Below, in pieces: positions 42,441 through 54,210 of a DNA stretch of 64,000 bases. Source of the DNA: Agrypnia vestita (lineage: Eukaryota; Arthropoda; Insecta; Trichoptera; Phryganeidae); the NCBI GenBank assembly GCA_016648135.1, contig JADDOH010002610.1:80654-144653 (forward strand), in the 5' to 3' direction. The translations under genes and the position numbers were made by a program. The notes beneath the pieces were generated by a model. That model worked only from the letters and a program-made list of their open reading frames with translations. It did no database searches and was not told the origin of the DNA. Each line of letters opens with the position of its first letter. Within the stretch, counting starts at the first letter, position 1.

Positions 42441-42639
42441 ATGGACGATTATATCAACCTTAAAGTGGACATAGGGCACGATAAGTTCATGAACTGAACC
42501 ACGATTTTATTAAATTTGCTGAATTTGCAAGGGTGTACTGGTGAAAAGACAAACCAAACTTAGGACAAATCAGCTGTCAAATTGGCTCTCACTGAAAAAA
42601 AGTTGACAATTTTAAAAACAAGTATCTAAAAAATATCCT

Positions 42640-42910
42640 ATGTATGGGAATAGATTAGAAAGGGGGGGAGAAGTTTTTTCGCAAGGTCCTAAAGAATAAG
42701 TATGCAAAATTTGGGTCAGATAGATTTTTATAGAGAATTTATTGTGGGTAGGAAGTGTTGTAAATGGGGGGGGAGAATGCCGCCTTTGTTTTCCGCTGGG
42801 TCCTAAAGAATAAGTACGAACAATTTGAGTCAGAGATGTTAAACAGTGTAGGTTTGTGTAGAGAACAGACAGACAGAGAGACATTGAGTTTTATAGATAT
42901 ATTGAAGAGG
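42640..42910. repeat. Duplicated repeat with CCTAAAGAATAAGTA motif
   Basis: GGTCCTAAAGAATAAGTATG at 42684 and GGTCCTAAAGAATAAGTACG at 42801 are about 117 bases apart, each after a G-run. A third relative lies near 44345. The GACAGACAGAGAGACATTGA end is typical of insect repeat tails. Confidence 0.6.
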
Positions 42911-43129
42911 GACCCACCACATATCAAGGGCCGTTTAATATCGGCCCTACATTTTCGCCATTCAATTCAGCATTTTTTTATGCTAAAGTAGTCGTCCCTC
43001 ATAAGAGTGCAAGCGGCGCGAGAAGGCGTCCACACAAAACCGCTTCACTGTCTACAAGATGCAAAGATGAAAGATGCAAAGTGGGAAACCTTTATATGTA
43101 TAGATATACCACCTCAGCCACCCATTGGG

Positions 43130-43330
43130 CCCAGCAGCAAGCAATCGGCCACTATCGGCGGTGGAGAGGCATTATAGCCGCCCGCAGGATTTAGCTGCAG
43201 GCATTGAGCGAGATTGCAATTGCAGATACCAATGGCCGCGTAACGGCCACTGATTGCCGCGCAACGACCACTATCGGCCACGCAGCGGCCAGTACAGCCG
43301 CCCGCAGGGCCTAGCAATCGCAATAGCAAT
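43130..43330. repeat. GC-rich 120-bp degenerate direct repeat
   Basis: AGCCGCCCGCAGG occurs at 43176 and 43296, and CCACTATCGGC at 43149 and 43268, giving a period near 120 bp. Rich in CGGCC; origin unknown. Confidence 0.65.
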
Positions 43331-43612
43331 AGCAAAACATTGATTGCTAGTTAATTATTATTATCTGTTTATTGACTTTTATTTAAAAGCAATTTTAAGA
43401 TGATCCATTCAATAAGTTAATAATTTAGCAGCATCTGCAGTTTTAGCGAAGATACTTTTAGTTACGGAACTGCTCTGTGATAATTCTTTTTTATACTTCT
43501 TTAGGGGCGTCGTTGAAGTTATACTTCTTTAGGGGCGTCGGAAATGAAGTTTTGTTTACATGACACCATGCGACGGAATTTTTCACACCATGAAGTCTTT
43601 TTACTCCCTTTG

Positions 43613-43887
43613 TTTTAACTCGTAGCGTCTGCTTGCTCGCTCGCTTGTCTGTCGAAAAAACCTTGGATCGATTTTTAACCCTTTCCCGTGATCCAATAGA
43701 ACCGAAACTTTGCAGACAGACTCGTGGCGACGATAAAAATGATCTAACAAGTTTTCGTTAAAAAAATTAATAATTATAGTATAATTTTGGATTTTTTATT
43801 ACTCCCTTTCGTTAGCGTCGCCCGACACGAACCCAACGCATAGGTTAAGCGCCAAACCTGTTTCCACTTGTAAATGAGAAAGGGAGT
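43613..43887 (+). mobile_element. MITE C, intergenic copy
   Basis: ACTCCCTTTG at the left and GAAAGGGAGT at the right, with the same interior blocks as 21708-21976. A second internal ACTCCCTTTC at about 43801 suggests a nested or recombinant end. Confidence 0.75.
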
Positions 43888-44955
43888 ACCTATAATAAAA
43901 ACTTGGTTTTTATGGGTTAGTTTTTACTTAATATAAATTTGTTTTCAGCTTTGTAATCGCCGTCTGGCGAAATCCTCCCCGTGGTTTTTTACCTCGGTAC
44001 CTTCGAAGCTCGACAGCTGCGCTGAATAACAGCCATCTCTGTGTCAATATAGAACAGGGATCTGTAATCTTTGGATATCTTTTTATTTATCAATTCTTGC
44101 GGCTGGTTCGTTTCGCGCTTCCTCACCTTCAAAAATTTGCTCATTTCGTCGTACGGTTGTACTGTGAGAAGTGATGCGAAAGAAGTATAACTTCTAATGC
44201 GCACACGAAATATTTTTTTACGAGGTGGTTATCAAAATTTTTTTATATCCCCTAGAATTTGTCACCTTTAAGCACCCCCGTATTTGCCTGTAACCACGGG
44301 ACGTCTATGGGTAACCAGACAGAGTGCCCATATTTTGCGCAAGATCCTAAAGAGTAATAATGCAAAATTTTGTCATGATGATTCAAAAGATCATGACAAA
44401 AAAATTAGGAGCTTACAATGAATAGGCAAACAGACGTTCAGTTTTATCTACGGAGTACAGGTCTGTTATCTAAAGCTGGCACGTACCTACTCAGTACTTA
44501 CTCCAGTGCAAATTTAATATACAGCATGTATAAAAAATTCGTATTATATTATTTTAACTGATTAAAAATGCAATGTTTTTAAAGGTTTTTAAAGGCATTT
44601 GGTATGATGACGTTTGATATAATTGTCACATAATCTACATCTATCAGAGGTTTGTTATGTTAAACCACCCTTTTTAAAATCTATGAGTCAATTGGGTAGG
44701 TTATCGCCGTTTTCGGAATGTCTTACTCTTATTATAAGTCTATCAGTGAAATACACAGTTGTGATATTGACGCTTTAACGGCTGCTGTAGTGTGTTTGCG
44801 TACTTCAAAAACACCTCGCTGGACGCTTGCGATGTTAAATCTATCAAATCTTTCATAAAAAGATTACTTCCATCACTGTTTTTATAATGATATAGTGCGC
44901 GTCAGTTGACTTTGGCGGATGGGTTCAAACCAAACAAGAAACAGGGAATAAAAAA
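43888..44955. other. No recognisable gene
   Basis: AT-rich sequence with a 71-residue minus frame (43989-44204) lacking any family motif. Confidence 0.35.
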
Positions 44956-44959
44956 AAAC

Positions 44960-45130
44960 ATCACGCTGTATTTCGTAACAGTAGTAAAAACAAAACAATA
45001 ACAGTCTCTGTCACGCTCACAAGCTTGGCCGAGTGCGAGAGAGACAGAGATTTTTCGAGATGCGTGTGCAGTGCGACGTCACCCCGTGCGCATGCGCGGG
45101 GAAATGCGTGAATGTGTTGTACACGCCAGC
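44960..45130. promoter_or_regulatory. CpG-rich promoter-like patch with NRF-1/Ewg-type palindrome
   Basis: TGCGCATGCGC is a perfect NRF-1/Erect-wing-type site, next to GACGTCAC (CRE-like). An inverted pair CTCTGTCACGCTC / GAGTGCGAGAGAGACAGAG lies just upstream. No adjoining coding frame was found on either strand. Confidence 0.35.
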
Positions 45131-45239
45131 TTTAGTTAATCGACCTAAGTTGCCTACTATACTATACGGGTAGAATCCTGTCTGTGTTATTTTATTATGT
45201 TATGTTATTTTTTTAGTATTAGTTATTAGTTAGTTATGT

Positions 45240-45600
45240 ATTTCTCAATATTTCTGATTTTATCCTCTGTAAAACGAATTTTTCTGCAAGGTTTTATCAA
45301 TTTTATTTGACTTGTATCAGAACAAATGCATTTACGATATTCGACACAACTTACTTACATGATGGTCCAAAGTTCTACAGAAGATAAGTAATAATAAGAA
45401 TTTCACCGCCATTGTTTCAATTCAAAAATTAATGGCAGGTAAATAAGTCATAAATATTGAATATACCTAAGTATCTTATCTTCATAAGTATTAATCGATG
45501 TAGGAACATATTCGACTCATAATTTAGACAGGAATATACCTGTAAATTATTGTGTATGGGCTCTATTCCACCATGTATTATAAGAAGTTAATTTCAAAAA
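45240..45600. mobile_element. Foldback MITE A, diverged copy
   Basis: TTTCTCAATATTTCTGATTT, TTTATCAATTTTATTTGACT, CATAATTTAGACAGGAATAT and TATTGTGTATGGGCTCTATT are recognisable family blocks. Confidence 0.5.
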
Positions 45601-45859
45601 TTTAACCAAATAAAGTGAACAATTACAAGAAGATTTCAGAAACAAAACTCATTGGATTCTCGGGCTTTTTATCATTTTATTATTAACATGAATGAGGAAA
45701 AACTGTATTTACCGCGGAAATGTTTATCGCGAGTGAGGTCAAGATCAGCTATCGCTATTGCCTCAGAGCAATCAGACTAGGTACCTACCTACACTTAGGT
45801 AAAATGTAAGGCAAAGGCATAACGAGTCGGTATAACCAATGTAGTGCACTCGTTACTCT

Positions 45860-46160
45860 ATATGTGGGGTTTAAAAGCAAAGTCTGCTACGCAAATTTCT
45901 CAAACACATTAACTACAAGATAAGCATACCAATACAAAACATAGAATACAATAACCTATTGAAGAGACTAAAATTACTCACTTGTACTTGTACCTTTTAA
46001 CTGCATATTTGTCTTATGTTATTTTTTTAATTTTTTTATTTTGTATATTTTTTAAAAGCCCATAAGGGTATTTAATAAATAAATAAGCCGACGGAACCCA
46101 TTGCAGGGTCCATCATGCGTTGGGATTCAAAACGTCGGACAGAGAGGTCAGATACACATG
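45860..46160. repeat. MITE B end, LINE-type tail and GGGTCCATCAT motif
   Basis: TATGTGGGGTTTAAAAGCAA starts a MITE B end. A LINE-like tail (TTTGTCTTATGTTATTTTTT..AAGGGTATTTAATAAATAAA) follows. ACGGAACCCATTGCAGGGTC at 46090 matches the motif in intron 3. Confidence 0.45.
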
Positions 46161-46584
46161 GCAGAATATCTCAGAAAACTAAACGCAGAGAATTCTTTCT
46201 TATCTTTTCAAATTGATCTGTCCGGGAAGAGTATGGCATTATAAGTTACGTTATTATTTAGCTATAGGCATAACAAGATCATAATTATAATAAAATTCTT
46301 CATTTTCCTATGTTTAATTTTTATTAAAAATATTAAGAATTCTTATAAAAAGTGAAGTGGCCAGAACTGGCTCAATGACATGGCCAAAACTAGGTAAAAG
46401 TGGCCAGAACTGGCACATTTGAATACATTTCAAGTTTGATGTTTCCATTTTAAATTATATTAAATTTTACATACTTGTTTTCTACATTTTCAAAAAAGTA
46501 ATGAATTCGCTGTATGGGGAAATTTAAGAAATCGATTCTGACTATTTTTGAGTTCGTAGTGGCCAAAGCTGGCCCCTCAAACCT

Positions 46585-46700
46585 GTATACAACTTCCAAA
46601 AAATTTTTTCGATGTGATTGGTCAGTCATGGGTGGAATTGTGAACGTTATTTTACATTTTGTAAAGTGATCGCTTCTATTCAAATGTTCAAACAGACGTT
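46585..46700 (+). repeat. Repeat G, fragment
   Basis: ACAACTTCCAAAAAATTTTT, GATGTGATTGGTCAGTC..GGGTGGAATTGTGAACGTTA and GTAAAGTGATC match 24380-24460 and 650-690. Confidence 0.55.
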
Positions 46701-48300
46701 GTAAATATGTATTAATGGAAAAACTGTATTTTTTTGTCCATTGACGTCACAAAATTAGATGGAACCGCATTGGTCTATTTTTTACCCGCTATGGACACGC
46801 ATAATGGCAATTATATAATAAACTAGATACGTTACAAGCGTGAAATCTTGGCAACTCAAAAGTAAGGTAATTTCCCTCACTTGCATTCGTTTTCGAACGG
46901 ACCTTCTTTGTGATCGGGCGCGATGCTAGGCCAAAAAAGAAAGTCCCGGGGAAAAAGGAACAGAGTATCGTACACTATTGTAAGAATGAGTATGTTATTT
47001 TAGTCACCGTGACTTCGAATTACCTGATTTTTACGTGATTACTTGATTATGTGATTTGTTCTCTCTTTGAATGAGATATTTGCTACATATGAAAACCGGT
47101 TGGTATGGGAATAACGTGTCTATATTATAATACGTCAATGCATAATGGTGTAGTATTTTGACGGCTGCTTTCTTAATTTCGTTTGTACGTGTCGAAACGC
47201 AAATAAACAACAATGGAAAGGTGACCGCCACTTGAACCCGATACATGTAGCCATTTTCAATATCAAAATTCAAGGTCGTTGTCGGAACAGTTTTTGCGAA
47301 AGCAATTATTATTTTCAAAGATTTCCCGCGAATTCGCCTACAAGCGCGTCCCCGCGACGTCACACATCAACAATGGCGACCGATCAAAAATAGATGCCTA
47401 CGCAAAAAGATACAAAAACACAAAACAACACATTGTTATACGGATCAATTTGAGCTTTTGATTAAGTGGTCTAATACTCGCGTCTTGACTTGACTCTGGT
47501 AATACACAATATGCGCGAAATAGTTTCCGAGAAATAAACGTTTTTCTTGTTTATGACACACCCCTCACTTTTGCAAGCGACAAGATCAACAGTAAAAAAT
47601 GCTCCTTACAAAAATTATTACTTTAAGACAACGTTGCAAATTTATACAGCCTACTAATGATATAACATTTGCATGATTGTTTTTCATTTTACTTTACATT
47701 TTTTTAATATATTTTTTCGTGCAGCTGGAACGAGTTACTTTTCTGATTGGGTAGAATTGAAAAATAGCAATGGCGCCTCGATTCGTATCGGATTGGATGC
47801 GTAGAAAGGAATCTAGTTTAGGTTCGGCGTTGGAAATGATGTTGTGATGATAATGCTGATTAAGATTCCATTGCAAACTCGTGCGTAGGTTCCAGCAGGT
47901 TCACCAGCGTGGATTTGTTTCTTTTTTTAAAAATTATCTTGTTTTACAGTTCAATGGACGCATGGAGGGATTATTACAACAAATAAATTCACCGGTATCG
48001 CCGTAAAATTTATCATGAAAACTGCATTAGAAAATGAAGTAACATTTTTAAAATATAAATATTTTTACCTTTTCCGGTATCGTAATTGATTCCAGAATTC
48101 TCTAAAAGATTTTGGAAGCAGCGAGTGTCGATCCCGATTCCTCATCCATGCTAAGGGTCGAAGTCTTCGTTTCGTATCGATTGAATAACGATAATGATTA
48201 GAGATATGCGTCTATGAGTTTGGCCGACTAGCTGACTAGCCGATTAGTCGGTTGTAAAGAGGCCGACTATTAAATTAAATTAATAATAATTTGTATTTAT
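46701..48300. other. No recognisable gene
   Basis: The 110-residue minus frame at 47031-47363 has no family motif and overlaps a GC-richer patch (CGCGCGTCC-like). Nothing else supported. Confidence 0.3.
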
Positions 48301-48425
48301 TTAATTAGTTTTAATTTGTATTTATTTAATTAGTTTTAATTTGTATTTATTTAATTAGTTTTAATTTGTATTTATTTAATTAGTTTTAATTTGTATTTAT
48401 TTAATTAGTTTTAATTTGTATTTAT
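48301..48425. repeat. 25-bp tandem repeat, five exact copies
   Basis: The unit TTAATTAGTTTTAATTTGTA + TTTAT repeats without change and is preceded by a partial unit. Confidence 0.95.
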
Positions 48426-48786
48426 TATTTGAGTCAAAATCAATGATGGGTTACGTTACATTATTCAGATTTTACAAAAGTGACGTTTTTCCAGAATTTT
48501 TAATTATTTAATTTGGTCTATACAATATTACACAAAGCCCTCTTTTACAAAATGTACAAATTGATCATTCGTACTCGTAGAAAACACACAATAATAAATG
48601 GTTTTATATTTACCATATTGATATCAGCGATTCATTTTATAAGGAATGTTACAATAATACTCCTTCAGAATAATACACTTCTCTCAGACATACAATTCTA
48701 ATATATTACTAGAAGGATAATGTTTATAATACGTTTACTGTATATATGTAATTAATTCACAAAACCCTGTTCTCGGTGACTCAGTA
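48426..48786. other. No recognisable feature
   Basis: AT-rich; the 62-residue frame at 48513 is low complexity. Confidence 0.35.
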
Positions 48787-49605
48787 ATGGCGGACCGCTT
48801 CGTGTAGCAGCGCCTTACTAATATTTAGTAGCGAAGGGAAAAACTACATTTCAAAATGAAGACTACAACACACACACGTTCACCAGTTTGAAGACTACAA
48901 AGTGTACACTACATTTGTAGTAAAAACTACAAGAAGTAAACTAATTGTAGCACTACGAAATTGTAGTAATAATGAAGCGAACTAATTGTAGTACTAATGA
49001 AGTGAAGTAATTGTAGTATTAATGAAGTGAGCTATTGCAGTACTACGAAATGGTAGTACTAATGAAGTGAAATAATTGTACTACTACAAAATTTTGGTAT
49101 TAATGAAGTGAGCTATTGCAGTACTACGAAATTGTAGTACTACAAAATTGTAATGACCTACAAGTCTGCTACTAGAAAATTTTCAAAACCATCGGGGGGG
49201 GGGGGGATGTTTCAGTTTCCAGAGATTTCTTCATTCGGTCCCAAAATTTAAAAATTTTTCAAGCCATGGGGAGAGGGGTTGTTTCAGTTTCCAAAAATTT
49301 CTTCATTTATCTACATCGACTTCCCAAAAATTTCACGTAAAAAAAGTAAACATCTTGAAATTTTATGGCGTAGTGGGGGTAAGTTTGCACATGTACCATT
49401 CCACCAAAGAGACCCAAATTTTGTCTTCTGCGCATTTCCCCACTAAGCCAAAAAATTTCAAGAAGTTTGCCGGCAACTGTACTTTCAATAACTTTGAAGT
49501 GTTTGTAGTTTGTAGTGTGCACTACACTTCAAAAGGTGTGAAGTGTACACTTCAATGTAATGTAGTACTACATTGTAGTAGTAAGTAAAGAGCGGACCCG
49601 TCACT
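48787..49605. mobile_element. hAT-like non-autonomous element, unit 1
   Basis: The left end CAGTAATGGCGGACCGCTT mirrors the right end AGAGCGGACCCGTCACTA, the TAGTGAnGGGTCCGCTCT pattern seen in hAT termini. The interior is built from GTAGTACTA / AATGAAGTGAA motifs. No transposase. Confidence 0.6.
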
Positions 49606-50325
49606 AATATTTAGTAGCGAAGGTAAAAACTTCATTTCAAAATGAAGATTACAACACACACACGTTCACCAGTTTGAAGACTACAAAGTGTACACTACAA
49701 TTGTAGTAAAAACTACTTGAAGTGAAGTAATTGTAGTACTACGAAATGAAGTGAAGTAAATGAAATGAAGTAATTGAAGTGAAGTAATTGAAGTGAAGTA
49801 ATTGAAGTGAAGTAAATGAAGTGAAGTAATTGTTATAATAATGAAGTGAAGTAATGAAATGAAGTAATAGTGAAGTAAATTTTTAAATGAAATGAAGTAT
49901 TTTATTTTTTTCCCAAAAAAAAATTTGGTGAGCTAAAGAAAAAAAAAAAGGTCAACGACAAAAATATTTAAATAAAAAAGGTCGCCAGCCAAATTTTTTC
50001 GTTCGATTCCAAAAAATTTTCAAACCATGGGGGGGGGGTTGTTTCAGTTTCCAGAGATTTATTCATATATCTACATCAACTTTCCAAAAATTTCACGTAA
50101 AAAATACACTATTTAAAATGTGTCTCATACTTTCGATAACTTTGAAGTGTATGTACTTTGTAGTGTTCGCTTTGAAATGAAGTGTACTATTTGAAATTTA
50201 TACTTTCAATAACTTTGGTGTTTGTAGTGTGCACTACACATCAAAGTGTGCGAAGTGTGCACTTCAATGTAGTGTAGTACTACATTGTAGTAGTGGGTAC
50301 AGAGCGGACCCATCACTAATATTTA
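49606..50325. mobile_element. hAT-like non-autonomous element, unit 2 (tandem)
   Basis: Repeats unit 1 in the same orientation: ATATTTAGTAGCGAAGG, ACACACACGTTCACCAGTTT, GTTGTTTCAGTTTCCAGAGA, and the same end AGAGCGGACCCATCACTA. Shares one terminus-like junction with unit 1. Confidence 0.65.
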
Positions 50326-51739
50326 GTATGTTTCTGACGTTGACGTCGTGTGGTTGACGCTGGTGATAATTTAGATAACGTATTTCTAGTCGTGTCAACA
50401 ATCAAGTCAACAAACATTGGAAACATCTCTAACAATGTGTTTTGTACATTTAAAAGTAGTGCGAATAGCTAATCTGACACTGTTTAATGCACAAAAACCA
50501 TTGCAAAACTTGTGTTACACGTGGTTAGCCATCTATTTGATACATTAAAAAGTGTTTTGTGATCTTTGACATCCGGAGAATCGTGCTGGATAAACAATAA
50601 AACATATTAAGACTACACTAAGTACAAATGTTCATAATCAGCATAATATTAAACGGTTTTTAAATACCTACTTTGTGTAATTAATAACAGGTTTTTTGTG
50701 TTACTTTTTATGAACATTTAAGATGAATTGAAAATGTGATATTATTTGTATTATTTGGACTTGAAAACGGATTGATGTTAAGGTGAGTTATTGAAGAAAT
50801 CTAATTTGACTGAAGATTGAAGTTTTGATGATGAAGCCTTTAGGGTCAGATATAACAAATAACTCGTATTTATATATAGATAATGATAGAGAATGAGATG
50901 TCAATTTATTACAGTGCTAATGATAGTGATACAGCTTTTCTGTATTCGTGCTACTTTATTATAAAACTAAATAAAATAAATGAACATAAACGCAGTTTTC
51001 GCGGGGAAAGACATAGAAGATAGACTGAATGCTAGTTGTTGACGCTTCCAAAAGGACTATCTTCCAAAAATAAACTCTTTCGGGTGTTGATGGGTGCCAA
51101 TCGGGCCAAAAAAATTTGTTTTCAGATGTTTCCCGGGTAAAATGCATCACAAAACTGCGTTAAAAATTATGCGACAATTTATGCAATGAATAAAATTCGC
51201 ATAGAATATGCTCAGAATTCAGAATATGTATTCTGAGAGAATATGTTATACTGGTTCGAAAAATATCTTTTAAATTCGGTTAAATAAATCGAATTAAAAT
51301 TTCCCTGGCGGAAAATCGAATCCCGGTGCCGCTTTATCGAGAAACGCAAATAATACATGAAAATAGTAATTTACAAAAACAAGATTAGGTATTATAAAAC
51401 CTATTCAAAAATAGACTATGTCAATATTTCTATAACTATAGCGGCAATATTGGCTGTTTGGATAAAAGAAATTGGTAGATGTATGTAAAACAACTTGATT
51501 TCTACCATCTTTTAAAATAGTATTAGTGCGTATTTCATATAATATTTATCATGTCAAAACTGACTATAATGTTATATGTATTATTAATATTAGTAGTAAT
51601 GTTATATGAAAGGTGTCAAGAAATTATTGTTTTGACACCGTAAACCAATGAGAATATAAGTAATAAAATGTTTGAAGGGACCGAAATAAAATACAATAAA
51701 ATAAATAAACAAAATACAATAAATTAAATAAAATCTGTA
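50326..51739. other. No recognisable feature
   Basis: AT-rich intergenic sequence; no frame longer than 63 codons and no repeat recognised. Confidence 0.35.
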
Positions 51740-52709
51740 CACCAGGTGGGGCGGGGCGAACCAGAAAAACACGGGCAAGGATTTGAGGCCCACGGACATA
51801 ATATGGTCCAACGACAAAAGGCCTTGAACATTTGGTCCGCGACAAGAGGCACACGAATAATTGGTCCACGACCAAGGCCCACGGAATTTTGGTCCACGAC
51901 GATGGTGCACTACAAGACGCCCAGGGATTTTTGGTACACGACAAAAGGTCCACGACAAAACGCCCACGGATATTTGGTCAAAAGACAAACCACGATCGTT
52001 TGGTCCACGTGAAAGGCCCACGAACATTTGATTCACGATAAAACGTTCACCGATATTTGGTCCACGACAAAAGATCCACGCGATAAAATACCCTCGCGAC
52101 GAAAGATCTATGCTACATTAGATAAAAAAAATTCAATTAGGCTGTCAAAATTGTATAGTTTTGAAACATTTCATAAATACGGAACTGTTTTAGGCCGAAA
52201 ATCGATAAAACATGGAAGTTTGATGCACAACACCACCTTACCACCTTTTTTGATTCATCGAATCATATGGCTGCGGCGATAAATGACTTCGAATCGACGT
52301 TTCACGACGATTCGAAGACATTCATCTCTTTATTTGATATCACAAACCAATAGTTACATTTGTACCGCTTCAAAAACAAATATTAATAATTAACCTTATT
52401 AAAGTGTTATCAATTATATTTATCATGTCATTATTGTACTAATGTACATTTTTAACCAATACGTAAATACCAATTATCACAATTACTTGTTATCACGTTA
52501 ACTTCTACCGCGCGTTTTTTTTATTTGTTTTATTTTTATAAAAGAGCTTTAAATAAATCAATGAATTGAGAGTGGTGACAAAATTATTGAATATTATATT
52601 CTTTCGGTCGAATGAAAGTATTGAAAGGGAATTTTGTTTTTGCGAATTCTGACCAAAAATTGCGGTACATATTTGCAACCGCCCTAGGAAACAAAGGGGC
52701 CAGTATTTT

Positions 52710-52731
52710 ATGTGTGTGTGTGTGTGTGTGT
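52710..52731. repeat. (GT)n microsatellite
   Basis: About ten GT units inside the foldback element. Confidence 0.95.
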
Positions 52732-52760
52732 TTATAACTGTGTTGAAAGCACATACAGCA

Positions 52761-52888
52761 CTTTTGTTAAACCTAACCCCATCAAATAAGTAATTTTGTT
52801 AACCTATCCTCATCTAATATGTAATTTTGTTAAACCTAACCTCATCTAGTATGTAATTTTGTTAAACCTAACCTCATCTAATATGTCA
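52761..52888. repeat. 31-32-bp tandem repeat, four copies
   Basis: Unit GTAATTTTGTTAAACCTAAC + CTCATCTAATAT; TAATTTTGT starts at 52791, 52822 and 52854. It contains CCTAACC, a telomere-like pentamer run by chance or origin. Confidence 0.9.
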
Positions 52889-53125
52889 TGTTAAAGGTTA
52901 TATCCAATATTTTCGTTTTTTGTTTTCATAAGTTTGCGAAAGAGTATATTCAACGATTTCTTCAGTATTATCAATATATCAATTGATCAATTAATTTAAA
53001 GCTCCTCCATATTTAAAAAAAAATTAGATCTAATGTCGCGTGGATCTTTTCTGGCGTGGGTCTTTTGTCGTGGACCCCTTGTCGTTGGACCAAACGTCCG
53101 TGGAACCTTTCTTCGTGTCACGTTC

Positions 53126-53929
53126 ATTTTATTCAAACTTTTGAGTTGAAATCTTCAGTAATCGCGTCTATGGTTACGATTCTCTATATAAGTCGTTAGT
53201 CAAAATATCTATTAATTGAAATTTCGACAGGTAGCTATCCCAAGCAAAAAGGTCAAAGTGACAAGAAGATGGCTGATGAGAAGGTGGTTTTCATTGAAAA
53301 TACAAGTTTAATTTTTATGTAATGGCGTCGATCACTTTTAAGTTAAGTGCTTCCAGCTAGGAGATATGTACTTATTTTATTTTTTTAATTTATAATTTTT
53401 TTAATTTAAAAACTATCAACAGGTCAGAATGACCCTAATGGATAGTCATTTAGGACAAGGTGATTTGTACAGTTACAATTTACGATAATACATTAAAATA
53501 AAACATTAATACATTATACAATATAAGTATACTAGTGATTACAAGATGAACGAAGTTCACATTCTCCGCACGACATAATAGGCATGTAGGCTCCCAGGTC
53601 AACTAAGTCAGAAAATGTGAACCCGCGCTTTGTGGCTATAAAATTTTTGTTTAGGTTGATTTCCGAAGAATCCGTCTTACACGCTCAACTATTTTCGGTC
53701 AGGATCGATATAATTTCTCTCTTAAACTGAGGTTGTGTCATGTGAAATATGTCGATGTTGGGGTTACATGACGTGACCTCGTTGTACTGGTTTAGCATTC
53801 TAGGTAGAGGAGAGAAATAACCTATGTTGGTGTTGTAGACCTTTGTGTGGAATAGTGTTTGGGATCTCAGATTTATTGTGACGTATAAGGGACTAGTGAC
53901 CGCATCTATTGTAAAACTAGCTGTTCCCC
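53126..53929. other. No recognisable gene
   Basis: AT-rich sequence without supportable frames; may contain an old LINE remnant (GGTTACATGACGTGACCTCG region), not provable. Confidence 0.3.
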
Positions 53930-54210
53930 GTCAAAAATAACGGAACGTTGGTTTGCGTCTTTGCTTAGCCCTAGTTTTAATATATTTATAGTATCTTTTT
54001 AGCGGTCCGAGTAGAGGCAACGGTAGCAACATTCTAATCGTTGCCGTCTTCGGGTTCGCTGACCCGGGGTTCAATGTGTCTAGGAGGTGTTGGTTCGAGC
54101 CCCATCTCCGGCCGTTTCATTTGTTTTATTTAGCCGTGAATTCGAACAAAATTACGGACGTTACACGAAGTTACGGGGACAGACAGAAAGACAACGAAAT
54201 TTAGATTAAA
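53930..54210 (+). repeat. SINE-like repeat S3, copy 3 (longest)
   Basis: GTCAAAAATAACGGAACGTT, B box GGTTCGAGCCCC, CATCTCCGGCCGTTTCATTT, ATTACGGACGTTACACGAAG and a GACAGACAGAAAGACA tail. Copies at 3222 and 8205. Confidence 0.7.

Larger units (their letters stand above)
51740..53125. mobile_element. Foldback element with repeat-built inverted arms
   Basis: 51760-52110 is an array of degenerate units of about 28-30 bases (GGTCCACGACAAAAGGCCCA.GGA.ATTT). 53035-53120 carries the same units in reverse (TTTTGTCGTGGACC). The inner edges also match: AAGATC..CGCGA and CTACATTAGA against TCTAATGTCGCG. Minus-strand frames through the arms are repeat artefacts. Confidence 0.7.

Noticed and set aside
51602..52041. 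144-, 109- and 88-residue ORFs on both strands
   Set aside because: They overlap each other in several frames across a degenerate 28-30-bp repeat array and show no domain.
52741..52888. Telomeric (TTAGG)n remnant
   Set aside because: CCTAACC occurs once per 31-32-bp unit rather than as consecutive pentamers.
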